64,000 nt of DNA from JADGNZ01 sp963715895 (GCA_963715895.1 OY970284.1:2046001-2110000), one strand, 5' to 3'; shown: positions 44,709 to 55,600, counted from the stretch's first letter. Numbers and translations are program-made. The notes: generated by a model from the sequence alone, not told the origin.

Positions 44709-45896
44709 ATGATCCAGAGAGTCCTCACGTCTCGCTTGAAGGAAGCGGCAGCGCAACTGCCGGTGGTGACTCTCACCGGCCCGCGGCAATCGGGCAAGAC
44801 CACGTTGTGCCGTACGGCGTTCCCCGGGAAGAAGTACGTCAATCTCGAGCCGCTCGACACGCGTGACCTCGCCCAAAGCGACCCTCGCGGGTTTCTCGCC
44901 GAGTACTCCCAAGGCGTCGTTCTCGACGAGATCCAGAACGTGCCGGAGTTGCTCAGTTACATCCAGGCCGATGTCGATGAGAATCCCTCGCCGGGGCGCT
45001 TTATCCTCACGGGCTCGCAACAGCTCGCCGCGAATCGGGCCATCGGTCAGACGCTTGCGGGCCGGACGGCCATTCTGCACCTACTCCCGTTCTCGCTCGA
45101 CGAACGGCGTCAGAGCGAGGACTGGCGGGAGGATCTCTGGCTCGATGTCTTTCGAGGAGGCTATCCCCGCGTTTACGACCGTCATCTCGATCCCGTTCGC
45201 TGGTACGCGGACTACATCACGACGTACGTGGAGCGCGACGTCAGGCAGGTCAAAGAGATCGGCGATCTCCGCGCCTTCAGGACGTTCATCACGCTCGCCG
45301 CGGGACGGACGGGCCAGGAGGTCAATCTCTCCTCCCTCGGCGGTGACGCCGGCGTTTCTCATAACACGGCGCGCGCGTGGCTCGGCCTTCTGGAGGCGAG
45401 CTTCATCACCACTCTCGTCCCCGCGTGGCATCGAAATGTGCGCAAGCAGATCATCAAGGCGCCGAAGCTCCACTTCATCGACACCGGCGTGGCCTGCAGC
45501 CTCCTCGGAATCCGCGACCCGGATCAATTGCGCAGCCACCCCCTCCGCGGTGCCTTGTTCGAAAGCTGGGTGGCCGGAGAGATTCTCAAAGGCCTGGTCC
45601 ATCGTGGGCGGCAGCCGGACCTGAAACACTATCGGGAGTCGCGCGGGATGGAGATCGATCTCGTTCTCCAGCAGGCTGGCGCTCTGCATCTCGTCGAGTG
45701 TAAGTCGAGCGCGACGACCCACCCTTCGTTCTTCGAGCCGCTGGCGGCGATCCGGGATCTCATCGTTGCGACATCGCCGAAAACCGCTGTGACCGCCGCT
45801 CTCGTGTATGGAGGCAAAGGGAGCCACCCGAGGCGCACGATTCCGGTCTATTCGTGGAGCGACATCGAGAGGCTTTCCCACCGCATCGCCGGTTGA
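44709..45896 (+). CDS. AAA ATPase with DUF4143 domain
   Basis: The 395-residue protein has Walker A LTGPRQSGKTTL (about residue 25), Walker B GVVLDEIQN, a sensor FILTGSQ and the C-terminal DUF4143 nuclease-like part (KLHFIDTGVACSLLGI, LFESWVAGEI, EIDLVLQQAGALHLVECKSS). The last resembles the E-x-K of PD-(D/E)xK folds. These proteins are widespread and often stand alone; functions proposed include toxin-like or defence roles but are not settled. The leader before ATG 44709 is nearly absent and occupied by an inverted repeat. Confidence 0.92.
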   Translation: MIQRVLTSRLKEAAAQLPVVTLTGPRQSGKTTLCRTAFPGKKYVNLEPLDTRDLAQSDPRGFLAEYSQGVVLDEIQNVPELLSYIQADVDENPSPGRFILTGSQQLAANRAIGQTLAGRTAILHLLPFSLDERRQSEDWREDLWLDVFRGGYPRVYDRHLDPVRWYADYITTYVERDVRQVKEIGDLRAFRTFITLAAGRTGQEVNLSSLGGDAGVSHNTARAWLGLLEASFITTLVPAWHRNVRKQIIKAPKLHFIDTGVACSLLGIRDPDQLRSHPLRGALFESWVAGEILKGLVHRGRQPDLKHYRESRGMEIDLVLQQAGALHLVECKSSATTHPSFFEPLAAIRDLIVATSPKTAVTAALVYGGKGSHPRRTIPVYSWSDIERLSHRIAG

Positions 45897-45974
45897 CGCT
45901 GCGGGCGCAGAGGAAAGGGCAATCCGCGATGCCCCGCACGAGTGAGCGGGGCATCGGCTGGATACGCGCCAGAC

Positions 45975-46262
45975 CTACGGCACTTCGATGTGGTTGACGA
46001 CCTTCTTGACGCCGGTGACTTTCGCCGCGTCGTCGTACGCCTTCTGGCGGTCCTCCCTGGTGGGCAGGTGGCCCGTCAGCGTGACGACGCCGTCGGTGAC
46101 GTCGACATCGACGCTCACATGATCGGCCACCAGATTCTTCTTGATCTCGGTCGCCGTCGTCGTATTGTCGAGCGACTTCGGAGTCATGCGGTTCCAGTTC
46201 GAGCAGCCGAGGGCCGCGATCAAAGCCACGGACATGATGGTGGAGACGAGTAACTTCTTCAT
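45975..46262 (-). CDS. BON-domain lipoprotein
   Basis: The 95-residue protein starts with MKKLLVSTIMSVALIAALGC, a lipoprotein-type signal, and continues with one BON domain (TEIKKNLVADHVSVDVDVTD, GVVTLTGHLPTREDRQKA, VKKVVNHIEV). BON proteins bind phospholipid and stabilise the envelope under osmotic stress (OsmY/DolP family). ATG at 46262 is the start by homology; the frame is open much further upstream only because of base composition. Confidence 0.88.
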   Translation of the reverse strand: MKKLLVSTIMSVALIAALGCSNWNRMTPKSLDNTTTATEIKKNLVADHVSVDVDVTDGVVTLTGHLPTREDRQKAYDDAAKVTGVKKVVNHIEVP

Positions 46263-46367
46263 TTCTGTGTTTCTCCTGACGCAGCCGTAGAGCAACAGGC
46301 GAGCCAGACTCGGTGATTGCTGATGGGAGCGCTTGCTGTAACGTGAAAGGAGGCGCAGGCTTTGCGG

Positions 46368-46931
46368 ATGTCCGACGCCGAGGCCACCACAAAAGGAACG
46401 ATCCTGCGCAGTCTGCTCAAGTTCGTGACGGGCGATCTGTCGCCGGCACAGTACGGCCGCGCTCTCGCGGCGCTCTCTCCTGCAGATCGGCAGATCATCG
46501 AACAGGGCTCGATCCTTCCGACGCAGAAGATCTCCGAATTCACGCTCAACCGGTTGACCGTCGAGGCCGCCAGGGCGAAAGGGGAGTCCCTCGAATCGTA
46601 TGGGCGCCGCGCTGGCCGTGCGGAGATGGCCGATGCCGTCGGCGTCTATCGCTTCCTCACCTTCGTCCTCACTCCGCCCGCGCTTCTGCGCAAGGCGTCG
46701 ACCCTTTGGAGCGCGGTTCACAGCCATGGGCAGCTCATCGTGGAGGATGAGTCCAAAAACTCTGCGCGCGTGAGGTTGACCGCCTTTCCCTCCGAGGAGG
46801 CGCACTGCGCGCGCCTTTCGGGCTGGTTCGAAAGAGCTGGTGAGATGACAGGCGCCAGAAACGCCAGGGCCACACACGATGTGTGTATGGTTCGTGGCGC
46901 GGCCGAATGCCAATGGCAATTGACGTGGTGA
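46368..46931 (+). CDS. Protein resembling DUF2378 (heme-associated sensor-like) family
   Basis: The 187-residue protein has RSLLKFVTGDLSPAQYGRAL and SYGRRAGRAEMADAVGVY near the middle and ends RGAAECQWQLTW. This ordering (a helical first half, then a beta domain closing with C-x-W) is like DUF2378 proteins described in myxobacteria, and more loosely V4R/HNOB-like domains. I have no ligand evidence. The start is ATG 46368 or TTG 46362. It is divergent from the BON gene. Confidence 0.5.
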   Translation: MSDAEATTKGTILRSLLKFVTGDLSPAQYGRALAALSPADRQIIEQGSILPTQKISEFTLNRLTVEAARAKGESLESYGRRAGRAEMADAVGVYRFLTFVLTPPALLRKASTLWSAVHSHGQLIVEDESKNSARVRLTAFPSEEAHCARLSGWFERAGEMTGARNARATHDVCMVRGAAECQWQLTW

Positions 46932-47012
46932 ACGTAACGGCTTTCGGCAACGCCGCGCTCGAACCGCCGAGGGCGAGAACGCGCCACCGCTTGCATAAAG
47001 GTTTGGGTGTGC

Positions 47013-47474
47013 TCACTCCAGCCGGAGCAGCGGCTCGACCATCACGCCGCACTTCACGGAGTTTGCCACCAGGCAGGTCTCGTGGGCTTTGGCCAGCACC
47101 TCGCGAGCCGTGGCGAATGACTCCTGATCGAACAGGGTGATGACCGGCGCGATGATGACGCGCGTGAAGTGGTACGAGATCTGATCCCACTCCAGCAGCC
47201 CTTCCGACGAGCTCTCGTACGTACCGAAGGACAGCCCCCGTTTTTCGGCCAGACCGACGAACGTCAGCTTCAGGCAGACCTCGATCGATGCCACGAAGAG
47301 ATCCTCCGGCGTCCAGTGTCCCGATTCCCCCTTGAATTCGGGCGGGCTGCTGACCCAGATCGGAGGTTTTCCCTCACCGGTCAGCGTCCCGGTGCGGCCT
47401 TTCACCTCCCCGACATTCGTATGGTAGGTAAATGATTTCGGACGGATTCGCGGTGGGGTGAGTGTGGTGGTCAT
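47013..47474 (-). CDS. OsmC family protein (second copy)
   Basis: The 153-residue protein matches the OsmC/Ohr fold: TYHTNVGEVKGRTGTL, HWTPEDLFVASIEVCLKLTF with the first Cys, and KAHETCLVANSVKC with the second. It differs strongly from the copy at 6382 and has no regulator nearby. Peroxide detoxification is the family role. ATG 47474 begins a clear coding frame. Confidence 0.9.
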   Translation of the reverse strand: MTTTLTPPRIRPKSFTYHTNVGEVKGRTGTLTGEGKPPIWVSSPPEFKGESGHWTPEDLFVASIEVCLKLTFVGLAEKRGLSFGTYESSSEGLLEWDQISYHFTRVIIAPVITLFDQESFATAREVLAKAHETCLVANSVKCGVMVEPLLRLE

Positions 47475-47552
47475 AGCCAGCCTCCATGCAACTCTTACTC
47501 CGATACCGGCGAGGGTGCAACGGAGATCCGCACCTGTCGAACGTGCCGGCCG

Positions 47553-50315
47553 TCACGGTTGGCCGGTCAGGGCCTCGGCAAGCGTAATCAGGAGTTGTTC
47601 GGCTGTGTACGGCTTGGTCAGGATGTTGGTGACGCCCGTCCTGGCGATTTTCGACATCGATGCCGCGGAGGGATTCCCCGTGGTGGCGATGATCCGGACG
47701 CCGGGCACCATCCGATTCAGGGCCGCGATGAGCGCGGCGCCGTCGATGACCGGCATGGCCATGTCGGTCACGACCAGGGCGATGTCGGCGTGACGGCGGG
47801 AAAAGACGCCGATGGCCTGCGCGCCGTCTTCTGCGGTGAGCACTTCGTATCCGAAGACCTCGAGCGTTTGTTTGGTGATGCTGACCACCGAAGCGTCATC
47901 ATCGACGATGAGGATCAATTCCCCGTTTCCGTGAGGCGGCCCGGTTTCCTCGGGGATGACCACGGCCGCCTGCTGCACCGGACGGGCGGGAAGGTGGATG
48001 GTGAACGCGCTCCCCTCGCCGACCGTGCTGGAGACCTCGAGATACCCGCCGTGGCTGCTGATGATCCCCTGCGCCGTGGAGAGTCCCAGGCCCGTTCCCT
48101 TGCCCACTTCTTTCGTGGTGAAAAACGGATCGAAGATGCGCTCGATGATCTCCTTCGGCATCCCTTCTCCGGTGTCGGACACCTGCAGGACGACATGGGG
48201 TCCGTTCGGGCCGTCGCCCATGAGTGTGCTGCGGTTGCCGATATCAGCGTTCGCCCCGGAGATGATGAGCTGGCCGCCGCGTGGCATGGCGTCGCGGGCA
48301 TTGACGCAGAGATTCAACAGCACCTGGGTCAGTTGCGTGGCATCGCCGGTGACCGGGCTGAGGTCCGGGGCGATGGAAACCTCGAGGGTGATGTCCTTGG
48401 GGAAGGTGCTGGTGATGATGGCCTCGATCTCGCTCACGACCGCGGTGAGCTGCACCGTTTCCCGCGAGGTCTCGCTGCCTCGCGCGAACAGGAGAACCTG
48501 CTTGACCAGCTCGCTGCCGCGCCGGACGCTGCGCTCGATGTTGTTGATCGCTTTCAGGCTGGCCTCGTTCGGATCGAACCGTTTGAGCAGCGTCACGCCC
48601 ATGAGAATCGGCAGAAGCAGGTTGTTGAGGTCGTGGGCGATGCCGCCGGCCAGCGTTCCCAGGCTTTCCAGGCGCTGGGCGCGGAGGAGTTGTTGCTCGA
48701 GACGAATGCGGTCGGTGACGTCTTCGGCGATGCTGGCCGTGCCGGTCACCTCTCCGGAGCGGGAGTAGATCAGGGAGTTGTTCCACTGAAGCAGCCGTTT
48801 CTGGCCGGATCGCGTGAGAATCTCGTTCGTGTAGTGGCGGATCTCCTCGCCATCGGAGACCAGTTTTACGAACGCCTTTCTCATGTCGTCGACGATTTCC
48901 GGCGGCACGAACCGCTCGAACCAACTGGCTCCGATCACCTCCTCGCGCTGCCAGCCGGTCAGACGCAGAAAGTAGTCATTACAGTAGGTGATGCTGCCAT
49001 CGCGATCCAGCATCACTGAGACCAGCTCGAGATTGTCGAGCATCCCGCGGAACCGGAGCTCGCTCTCGTGCAGTTCATCCTGAGCGCGCTTGCGCTCCGT
49101 GACGTCGCTCCAGACGCCGACCAGCTCCGACGGCTGGCCTTTCGAATCGCGCACGACCCGCCGCTCATCGGCAACCCACCGATAACTTCCGTCCTTGTGC
49201 CGCATCCGGTATTCCGTCCGGCTCACTCCCTGCGCCAGCGTTTCGTGAATGCTGACGTGAGCGCGTTCGTGATCGTCGGGATGAAGCTGCGTCTGCCACC
49301 AGGCAAAGCTGAGCGTTTCCTGCACCTGAAACCCGAGCATCCGGGTGATGTTCTCGCTGACCAGCCGGGGAATGATCGTGTCGCCTTCCAGGCTGAGCGC
49401 ATACAGCACCGCCGGACTGTGATCGAGGAGCTCGCGGAGCTGGGCGTGGGCGTCGCGAAGTTGCTCCTCGGCCCGCTTTCGCTCCGTGATGTCGTGCATG
49501 ATGCCGACGAAGTGCGTGACGGTGCCGGAGCTATCGCGCACCGGCGTCACCGTGTGCTCGCCGTAGTAGATGCGACCGTCCTTGTGCCGGTTGACGAATT
49601 CGCTCCGCCACACGTTCCCGGCCAGGATCGTCTTCCAGAACGTGCGGTAGAAGGCCTCGGTGTGCGTGCCTGACTTGAGGATGCGCGGCGTCTTGCCGAT
49701 TGCCTCGTCGGCGGTGTAGCCCGTCGTCGTCGTGAATGCCGGGTTGACCCAGAGCATCACCCCCTCGGCGTCGGTGATCATGACCGCGTCCGCCGCCGTC
49801 TCCAGGGCGATGGTCTGCAGGCCGAGCTGGCCTACCGCGTTGCTCAATTCGATATTCTTTTTCTCGAGCTTCGCCACCAGGCCGGCGTTGTATTCCTTGA
49901 GCACCTCGGTCTGGTCGAAGACCGCAATCGGCCGGCGGCCGGGGTTGGCCAGCGCCTCTTCGATCGTGCGCATCAACTCGCCCACGGTGGCCGGCTTGCG
50001 CAAGTACTTGTCCGCGCCGAGGTCAAGGCTCAGCTTCTCGTCGGACGGTGAGACGTAGGTCGAGGTGTAGGCGATGAACGGCAGGTGGCGAAAGCGCTCG
50101 CTCTTGCGTATCTCGTGGCAGAGGCGGTAACCGTCCATGACCGGCATGAGGATGTCGGAAACGATGACGTCGACCTTCTGGCGGTCGAGAACGGCCAGCG
50201 CGTCCACGCCGTTATGCGCCTCGATGACCGTGTGTCCCTCTCCCTCCAGTTGTGCTCTCAGGAGTTTGAGATTGATGGGGAGATCGTCGACGATCAGGAT
50301 GGTCAAAGGCTTCAT
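47553..50315 (-). CDS. Hybrid sensor histidine kinase (REC-PAS-PAS-PAS-HisKA-HATPase-REC)
   Basis: The 920-residue protein starts with a receiver (ILIVDDLPIN, phospho-Asp in VIVSDILMPVMDG) and three PAS domains (ETAADAVMITDAEGVMLWVN; SPAVLYALSLEGD; LVSVMLDRDGSITYCN). HisKA with GGIAHDLNNLLLPIL (phospho-His), a HATPase_c with DTGEGMPKEIIERIFDPFF, and a C-terminal receiver (LVVTDMAMPVIDG) follow. There is no membrane segment, so it senses inside the cell. The start at 50315 overlaps the stop of the receiver gene upstream by 4 bp. Last gene of a four-gene operon. Confidence 0.93.
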   Translation of the reverse strand: MKPLTILIVDDLPINLKLLRAQLEGEGHTVIEAHNGVDALAVLDRQKVDVIVSDILMPVMDGYRLCHEIRKSERFRHLPFIAYTSTYVSPSDEKLSLDLGADKYLRKPATVGELMRTIEEALANPGRRPIAVFDQTEVLKEYNAGLVAKLEKKNIELSNAVGQLGLQTIALETAADAVMITDAEGVMLWVNPAFTTTTGYTADEAIGKTPRILKSGTHTEAFYRTFWKTILAGNVWRSEFVNRHKDGRIYYGEHTVTPVRDSSGTVTHFVGIMHDITERKRAEEQLRDAHAQLRELLDHSPAVLYALSLEGDTIIPRLVSENITRMLGFQVQETLSFAWWQTQLHPDDHERAHVSIHETLAQGVSRTEYRMRHKDGSYRWVADERRVVRDSKGQPSELVGVWSDVTERKRAQDELHESELRFRGMLDNLELVSVMLDRDGSITYCNDYFLRLTGWQREEVIGASWFERFVPPEIVDDMRKAFVKLVSDGEEIRHYTNEILTRSGQKRLLQWNNSLIYSRSGEVTGTASIAEDVTDRIRLEQQLLRAQRLESLGTLAGGIAHDLNNLLLPILMGVTLLKRFDPNEASLKAINNIERSVRRGSELVKQVLLFARGSETSRETVQLTAVVSEIEAIITSTFPKDITLEVSIAPDLSPVTGDATQLTQVLLNLCVNARDAMPRGGQLIISGANADIGNRSTLMGDGPNGPHVVLQVSDTGEGMPKEIIERIFDPFFTTKEVGKGTGLGLSTAQGIISSHGGYLEVSSTVGEGSAFTIHLPARPVQQAAVVIPEETGPPHGNGELILIVDDDASVVSITKQTLEVFGYEVLTAEDGAQAIGVFSRRHADIALVVTDMAMPVIDGAALIAALNRMVPGVRIIATTGNPSAASMSKIARTGVTNILTKPYTAEQLLITLAEALTGQP

Positions 50316-50692
50316 CGATCGAGCGGTCCCGCGTTCTTCACAATGTCCGTCAGCGTCGCCGGCAGCGTGCGCGTGCTGAGCGGTTTTCCCAGGTATGCGT
50401 CGCATCCCGCTGCCAGCGCCTCGTCCCTCGAAAACTTCTCCGGGTACGAGGTGACGGCGATAACGTGGATGTCACACGTCGCCGGATCATTCTTGAGCTT
50501 GCGCACCAGCGTCAGGCCGTCCATCCCCGGCAGCGACAGGTCCATCAGAATGACGTTGGGGTGGCTTTCCCTGATTGCCGCCAGCGCCTCCTCGGCGGCT
50601 TCGGCGCTCGAGACGTCGTGACCGGCCGCGCTGAGCACGTGGACCGCCAGCTTCGATTCGATGGCCTGGTCTTCGACGACGAGAATCTTCAT
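50312..50692 (-). CDS. Single-domain response regulator (receiver only)
   Basis: The 126-residue receiver has ILVVEDQAIES, phospho-Asp in VILMDLSLPGMDGL, conserved Thr in IAVTSYPEKF and Lys in YLGKPLS. With no output domain it most likely relays phosphate between the two kinases of the operon. Four-base overlaps on both sides. Confidence 0.93.
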   Translation of the reverse strand: MKILVVEDQAIESKLAVHVLSAAGHDVSSAEAAEEALAAIRESHPNVILMDLSLPGMDGLTLVRKLKNDPATCDIHVIAVTSYPEKFSRDEALAAGCDAYLGKPLSTRTLPATLTDIVKNAGPLDR

Positions 50693-51062
50693 GACTTGCC
50701 TCGCAGGTAACCGGCAACGGCATCCGGAAGCGTTCGCGTATCGATCGGTTTGGTGATGTATCCGTCGCAGCCCGCTTCCCGTGCCTTGGCGTCATCGCCC
50801 TTCATGGCAAACGCGGTCAGCGCGACGACGACGATGTGGCGCGTGGCCTCGCTCGACTTTAGCAGCCTCGTCAGCGTCAGCCCGTCCATCCCCGGAAGGG
50901 CGATATCCATCAGGATCAGGTCCGGAGGGGTGCTCCCGATGATCTCCTGCGCCTCCTCGGCGTCGCTCGCTTGCAGGATCCGGTAGCCGTCAAATCCGAG
51001 GACGTCAGAGACCAGCTTGCGGTTCGTGCTGTTGTCGTCGACGACCAGGATGTTCGCGCCGC

Positions 51063-51066
<4 letters not shown>
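50689..51066 (-). CDS. Single-domain response regulator (receiver only)
   Basis: The 125-residue receiver has ILVVDDNSTNRKLV, phospho-Asp in LILMDIALPGMDGL, Thr in VALTAFAMKG and Lys in YITKPIDT. It is a paralog of the next gene (related sequence throughout), suggesting local duplication. It overlaps the kinase stop by 4 bp. Confidence 0.93.
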
Positions 51067-52556
<1,490 letters not shown>

Positions 52557-52841
52557 GGGCGCGTACCCTCACCTTCGGTTGGGAGAAGCAGCGTCGAGGT
52601 CTGGCCGTGGGACATACGTGTGGAAAATAAGGATACCGCATCCGGAGGCATGACCTGGACGATCTGGTCTGGCTTCCAATCGATGATTTGTCGTCCGGGA
52701 GCGCGAGGCTACGCTGCAAGTTCCGCTGGAACATTACGCTGCCGTATGTTTTCGGGACAGAAGATACGTACATTTGTCTCTCTATTGAATTGATCGCGCT
52801 TTTGACCCAACGCGGCGAGGAGTTGAGGGGACGGAAAATGC

Positions 52842-53555
52842 ATGGCGATCATTACGCACGGCCGCAGTAATTCGATCCTTTCGCGAAGCAGCCCGCGTTT
52901 TGGAGCCTCCGTGGACGAGATTGTGTTTCGCGCCGGCGATGCCATCCTTCACGCAAATCAGACGACGTCGCACGTCTTTTTTCCGGTGAGTCTGGTGGCA
53001 ACCTTCGTGCGCCGCCTCGTGGACGGAAATACCATCGAAGCAGGGATGGCCGGCGCCGAGGGGGCCATCGGTATCGAGGCGATGTTCGGTGCCACCGCAC
53101 AGCCGAACGAGGTGATCGCCCTTGTGGGAGGAACCGCCATTCGCGTTCCCGCTGCCGCTGCCGGTATCGTTTTCGATGAGGAGCGCGACTTCCGAAGACG
53201 TGTGCTTCGGTTTGCAAACGCCTTCACTCTCCAGGTCGGGCAGTCAGCAGCCTGCAACTGGCTGCATCCTCTCGATCGCCGTCTTGCGCGCTGGCTCCTC
53301 AAGGTTGCGGACAGAATGTCCGGGGTGCAGCAGGAAGGCCCGATTGAAATCGCGCTGACACAGGAGTTTCTTGCGAGCATGCTCGGGGCGCGAATCGCCG
53401 GTATCAATGAGGCCGTCTCCGCGCTCAGGGCAGCCGGCCTGATTCGCCACCGCAGACACGTGATCGAGATCGTCGAGCGGGCCGCTCTGGAGGCAGCGTG
53501 CTGCGAGTGCTATGCGACGGTACGCCAGCTCTATCAACGCGATGAAGTCATGTGA
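52842..53555 (+). CDS. Crp/Fnr family transcriptional regulator
   Basis: The 237-residue protein has a cyclic-nucleotide-binding-like domain (about 20-150), a long dimer helix and a winged helix with LTQEFLASMLGARIAGINEA as recognition region (about 175-195). There is no N-terminal Cys cluster as in Fnr; two adjacent Cys occur near the C-terminus (ACCECY). The effector is unknown. It converges with a radical-SAM-like gene with stop codons back to back (TGATCA). It could regulate the divergent kinase operon. Confidence 0.88.
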   Translation: MAIITHGRSNSILSRSSPRFGASVDEIVFRAGDAILHANQTTSHVFFPVSLVATFVRRLVDGNTIEAGMAGAEGAIGIEAMFGATAQPNEVIALVGGTAIRVPAAAAGIVFDEERDFRRRVLRFANAFTLQVGQSAACNWLHPLDRRLARWLLKVADRMSGVQQEGPIEIALTQEFLASMLGARIAGINEAVSALRAAGLIRHRRHVIEIVERAALEAACCECYATVRQLYQRDEVM

Positions 53556-54410
53556 TCAATGGAAGAGCTCCGAATGTCTGCACGGCTGCGGCACTCGGAG
53601 GCCGCCGTCGGGCATTCCGGGGAAGGCGTAGCTTCGCGACCGCTCCTGGATCGTGTCGAACGTTTGCACGCGGACGTTCCCGACGACGATGCCGCTGCTC
53701 CGGACGTCGCCCGACGACGATACGTGCATGGCCTCGGCCGCATCCGTCATCATCAGAACCTGAAGCAGAGTGGCGTGGTGGCGGACGATCTGCCGAAGGA
53801 ACGGCAGCTCGTGCACGGAGACGCGCAAACGGCCGCTGGCCGCGATGTGAATGAGCGCCGTCGCGGCTGATGTGGCGATGGCGTCACTGAGCCGGGCCTG
53901 TGAGAAATCGAGGTGCCAGAAAGCAGCGTGAAGACTCTCCACCACCTCGCTGAGCGGCATGAGCGGCAATGCATTCCTCGGCGTGACGGCCGTTTCGATC
54001 TCCAGCGGTATTCCGGTCTCGTGGACAGCCGCTGCGAGATGAATGCTCCCGCTCCAGCCGATCTCGCCGTCGACCGACTTGTGGATCTCCGCGGTTTGGC
54101 TGTGCAGCGGGATGGCGATCGCATCGGGCCTGGCCTCGGCGATGATCCCGATCGATGCCGCATCGGCGTGTGTCCGGCAGACAACCGTCACCGCACACCG
54201 GCGCCGGCGCGCGTACCGAATCAGCCGTTCGAGATCGTCGATGACCCGGACGTCGTGAAGGTTGAGACATAGGCGGGCCACGCCGAGGTCGGCGAGCTCT
54301 TCGACGAGCGAAAGCATCTCGTCGATGCATAGCGGCTCCCGTGTCGTCTGCCGGTCGGCCGGCGACCGTCCGACGTCGAGCGTGATGAGGCGTGGCACCT
54401 GAAACGTCAT
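53556..54410 (-). CDS. Radical-SAM/SPASM-like protein without the Fe-S cysteines
   Basis: The 284-residue protein reads like a radical-SAM enzyme of the TIGR04053-like branch: the N-terminal strand (PRLITLDVGRSP), ELADLGVARLCLNLHD, IEIHK-like middle (AEIHKSVDGEIG), IPLEIETAVTPRNALPLMPL and the late segment SSSGDVRSSGIVVGNVRVQT. But the CxxxCxxC motif that should follow strand 1 is replaced by residues without Cys, and the C-terminal cluster is also missing. It can hardly bind a radical-SAM cluster. It may be a regulatory or scaffold paralog. It lies stop-to-stop with the Crp/Fnr gene. Confidence 0.6.
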   Translation of the reverse strand: MTFQVPRLITLDVGRSPADRQTTREPLCIDEMLSLVEELADLGVARLCLNLHDVRVIDDLERLIRYARRRRCAVTVVCRTHADAASIGIIAEARPDAIAIPLHSQTAEIHKSVDGEIGWSGSIHLAAAVHETGIPLEIETAVTPRNALPLMPLSEVVESLHAAFWHLDFSQARLSDAIATSAATALIHIAASGRLRVSVHELPFLRQIVRHHATLLQVLMMTDAAEAMHVSSSGDVRSSGIVVGNVRVQTFDTIQERSRSYAFPGMPDGGLRVPQPCRHSELFH

Positions 54411-54496
54411 TGCGTGTATTGGACCGCAGACCGATCGCCGCGTCTGCTTCGCCGGTCACGGCGTGAGTGTGACAGCGGATACGTGCTCGCGTTCGG

Positions 54497-54573
54497 TCAA
54501 AAGCTCTCACCAGAGGCACAGAGATCACAGAGATTGTTTTTCTCTGTGTCCTCTGTGCCTCTGTGGTTAAGGG
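54497..54573. repeat. Heptamer-word palindrome
   Basis: ccagaggcacagagatcaca and its mirrored ctgtgtcctctgtgcctctg flank gagattgtttttct. The repeated word is cacagag. A T-run in the loop makes it possible terminator material for both neighbours. Confidence 0.7.
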
Positions 54574-54616
54574 CTTTTGAATTGTCCGCGCGCTGCGCGC
54601 GTATGATTTATCCGCT

Positions 54617-55081
54617 ATGTCAGACACGATCATCCGCGAGCATCTCCTCTCGCTGCTCAACGGCGGCGATGCGCATCAGGACATCGATTCCGCCATCGAC
54701 GAGATCCCTGCCGCCGTCCGCGGCAAGCGTCCAACCGGATCGCCGCATTCGCCGTGGGAGCTGCTCGAGCACATCCGCATCGCCCAGGCGGACATCCTCG
54801 AATACTCGCAGGATCCCACGCATGTCTCACCCGAGTTCCCGAAAGGCTATTGGCCGGCCACCCCCGAACCTCCCACCGAATCCGCCTGGGACGAAAGCGT
54901 GGCCAGCTTCCGCGCCACCCGCGCCGCCGTCTCCGCCATCGTCAGCGACGAGTCGAAGGATCTCTACGCCAAGATCCCCCACAGCAAGGCAAATTGGCTC
55001 GCCCAGATCCTCCTCATCGCCGACCACAACACATACCACCTGGGACAGTTGGTGCTCTTGCGAAGGATGTTGACGGAGTAG
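54617..55081 (+). CDS. DinB/YfiT-like metal-dependent hydrolase fold protein
   Basis: The 154-residue four-helix-bundle protein has His in LLEHIRIAQAD (about residue 53) and the HxxxH pair in IADHNTYHLGQLVLLRR (about residue 140). These three His form the DinB metal site. Family members act in thiol transfer or stress responses; the exact role is unknown. The ATG at 54617 begins the conserved frame. It is followed by the 44-bp repeat array. Confidence 0.88.
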   Translation: MSDTIIREHLLSLLNGGDAHQDIDSAIDEIPAAVRGKRPTGSPHSPWELLEHIRIAQADILEYSQDPTHVSPEFPKGYWPATPEPPTESAWDESVASFRATRAAVSAIVSDESKDLYAKIPHSKANWLAQILLIADHNTYHLGQLVLLRRMLTE

Positions 55082-55149
55082 GTCTCCTCATCTGCGTCAT
55101 CTGCGGATAAAAACCCGGAGCTACGACGCTCTCGCGCGAAGTCGTTCGA

Positions 55150-55600
55150 TATGCAAGGTCATCCGCATCCGCATTGATGTCGAACGGGATCGGTCTTCAA
55201 GATCACTCGCGGCCGCATTGATATCAACGGGTTTGACATGCAAGGTCACTCGCGGACGCATCGATATCAAACGGGTTTGATATGCAAGGTCATTCGCGGA
55301 CGCATCGATATCGAACGGGTTCGATATGCAAGGTCATTCGCGGACGCATCGATATCGAACGGGTTCGATATGCAAGGTCACTCGCGGACGCATCGATATC
55401 GAACGGGTTCGATATGCAAGGTCACTCGCGGACGCATCGATATCGAACGGGTTCGATATGCAAGGTCACTCGCGGACGCATCGATATCGAACGGGTTCGA
55501 TATGCAAGGTCACTCGCGGACGCCTTCGATATCGAACGGTTTCACCTTCAAGGTCACCCGCGGATGTTTGAAAATCAAACCAAGTCGCCTTCAAAGTGTC
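55150..55600. repeat. Ten-copy 44-bp tandem array
   Basis: From about 55239 the unit tgcaaggtcactcgcggacg plus catcgatatcgaacgggttcgata repeats with 44-bp period; six units are almost identical and the outer ones are diverged. A perfect palindrome ATATCGAAC-gg-GTTCGATAT spans the unit junction. 44 is not a multiple of three, yet all forward frames stay open, giving shadow proteins with a 44-residue repeat; there is no start signal. There are no spacers, so it is not CRISPR. Confidence 0.9.

Noticed and set aside
46313..46750. Plus-strand frame overlapping the DUF2378-like gene
   Set aside because: Alternate frame of a better supported gene, with Arg-rich composition.
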